Shown in pieces: positions 12,865 to 13,478 of a stretch of 13,478 nt of DNA. The translations under genes were made by a program, and so were the position numbers. The first letter of the stretch is position 1. The number at the start of each line of letters is the position of its first letter. The stretch is from Thiolapillus brandeum. Lineage in GTDB: Bacteria; Pseudomonadota; Gammaproteobacteria; Chromatiales; Chromatiaceae. The stretch spans positions 1 through 13,478 of the forward strand of contig DRLF01000269.1 of assembly GCA_011051425.1 (NCBI GenBank), read 5' to 3'. The notes under the pieces were generated by a model. It was not told where the DNA came from and made no database searches. It saw only the letters and a list, made by a program, of their open reading frames with translations.

Positions 12865-13478
12865 CTATTTCTTGCAGCTGAGGCAGCGCACGGACAATAC
12901 ACCTTCCACACCGGCTATCTTGTCAAGCACACCCTGATCAGGCTGGGCTTCCAGGTCGATGAGGGTCACCGCGATATCTCCACGGGATTTGTTGAGCATA
13001 TCCAAAATGTTCAGGCCGGCTTCGGCCAGGTCCGTGGAGATCTGACCCAGCATGTTGGGTACGTTGCTGTTCACCACCACCAGGCGCGGGTTCTCGCCGT
13101 GGGGCATGTTGATCTCGGGGAAATTCACGGAATTGGCGATATTGCCGTCTTCCAGCCAGCCACGCACTTCCTCCGCCACCATGATGGCGCAGTTCTCTTC
13201 TGCTTCCCGGGTGGATGCACCCAGATGGGGAAGGGTCAGGCAGCGGGCATGATCCTTGAGAAGATTGCTCGGAAAATCACAAACGTAGCCATAGAGCTTG
13301 CCATCATCCAGCGCCTTGACCACGGCTTCATCATCCACGATGCCATTGCGCGCAAAATTGAGCACGATGGCATTGTCCGGCATCAGCCGTATGCGTTCCT
13401 CGTTGATCATGTTCGCCGTTTGCTCGTTCAGGGGTACATGGAAGGTAACGAAATCCGCTCGGGACAGCAGGTCATCGA
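12865..13478 (-). CDS. serA: D-3-phosphoglycerate dehydrogenase, C-terminal part, cut by window edge
   Basis: It oxidises 3-phosphoglycerate to 3-phosphohydroxypyruvate, the first step of serine synthesis. The visible 203 residues read in from the window edge (DDLLSRADFVTFHVPLNEQT), with LNFARNGIVDDEAV of the dehydrogenase fold, the catalytic-His motif LPHLGAST, and a C-terminal ACT domain (VVVNSNVPNMLGQISTDLAEAG onwards, in part). The canonical acidic partner in the DVFxxEP motif is not seen: here the segment is CDFPSNLLKD, a form I also associate with a short, ACT-bearing 3PGDH subfamily. An alternative 2-hydroxyacid dehydrogenase is possible, but the ACT domain and pheA neighbour favour SerA. 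The first methionine visible, at 13410, is internal. pheA follows after 11 bases, so the two are probably co-transcribed. Confidence 0.9.
   Translation of the reverse strand, partial: DDLLSRADFVTFHVPLNEQTANMINEERIRLMPDNAIVLNFARNGIVDDEAVVKALDDGKLYGYVCDFPSNLLKDHARCLTLPHLGASTREAEENCAIMVAEEVRGWLEDGNIANSVNFPEINMPHGENPRLVVVNSNVPNMLGQISTDLAEAGLNILDMLNKSRGDIAVTLIDLEAQPDQGVLDKIAGVEGVLSVRCLSCKK

Noticed and set aside
1..13478. CRISPR arrays, tRNA/rRNA genes, insertion sequences, attachment sites
   Set aside because: No spaced direct repeats, cloverleaf-like sequence, transposase or integrase frame was seen on either strand.

Overview
The window looks like chromosomal DNA of a gammaproteobacterium. It carries the aromatic amino acid supercluster typical of that class, here as serA–pheA–[insert]–hisC–tyrA–aroA. 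The insert is a flagellar-type chemotaxis operon with a recognisable FliA (sigma-28) promoter. Genus cannot be fixed from sequence alone. A non-enteric, motile, respiring gammaproteobacterium is my inference, because the receptor is Aer-like.

Layout. Positions 1–2450 (minus strand): the start of aroA (EPSP synthase, cut by the window edge, TTG start), tyrA (prephenate dehydrogenase) and hisC (histidinol-phosphate/aromatic aminotransferase) in tight translational coupling. Positions 2614–2754 (plus): a 46-residue entericidin-like lipoprotein. Positions 2755–3130: a non-coding spacer with two perfect hairpins around an A/T tract, a short minus-strand ORF fragment, and the sigma-28-type promoter at 3061–3087. 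Positions 3131–11711 (plus): eight genes in one direction, cheA, cheW, a 906-residue receptor, a STAS protein, cheR, cheB, cheY and a putative CheX/CheC-like CheY-P phosphatase. Positions 11768 to the end (minus): pheA (chorismate mutase/prephenate dehydratase) and the C-terminal half of serA.

How the genes work together. The receptor should sense redox or energy state through an Aer-type PAS domain, with a second PAS and a zinc-binding CZB domain as further inputs. It would control CheA through CheW. CheR and CheB would adapt it by methylation, probably tethered through a C-terminal xWxxF pentapeptide. CheA passes phosphate to CheY and CheB. No cheZ or cheD is present; the last gene of the operon has a CheC/CheX-like E-x2-N-x22-P signature and may dephosphorylate CheY. 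The flanking genes make phenylalanine, tyrosine and serine precursors and belong to a separate, oppositely transcribed metabolic block.

Most notable points: a complete one-receptor chemosensory system sits between pheA and hisC, which are usually neighbours; the receptor combines Aer-PAS, PAS, CZB and a CheR/CheB tether; CheY lacks the tyrosine equivalent to Tyr106; and the unrecognised last gene may be a divergent CheX.
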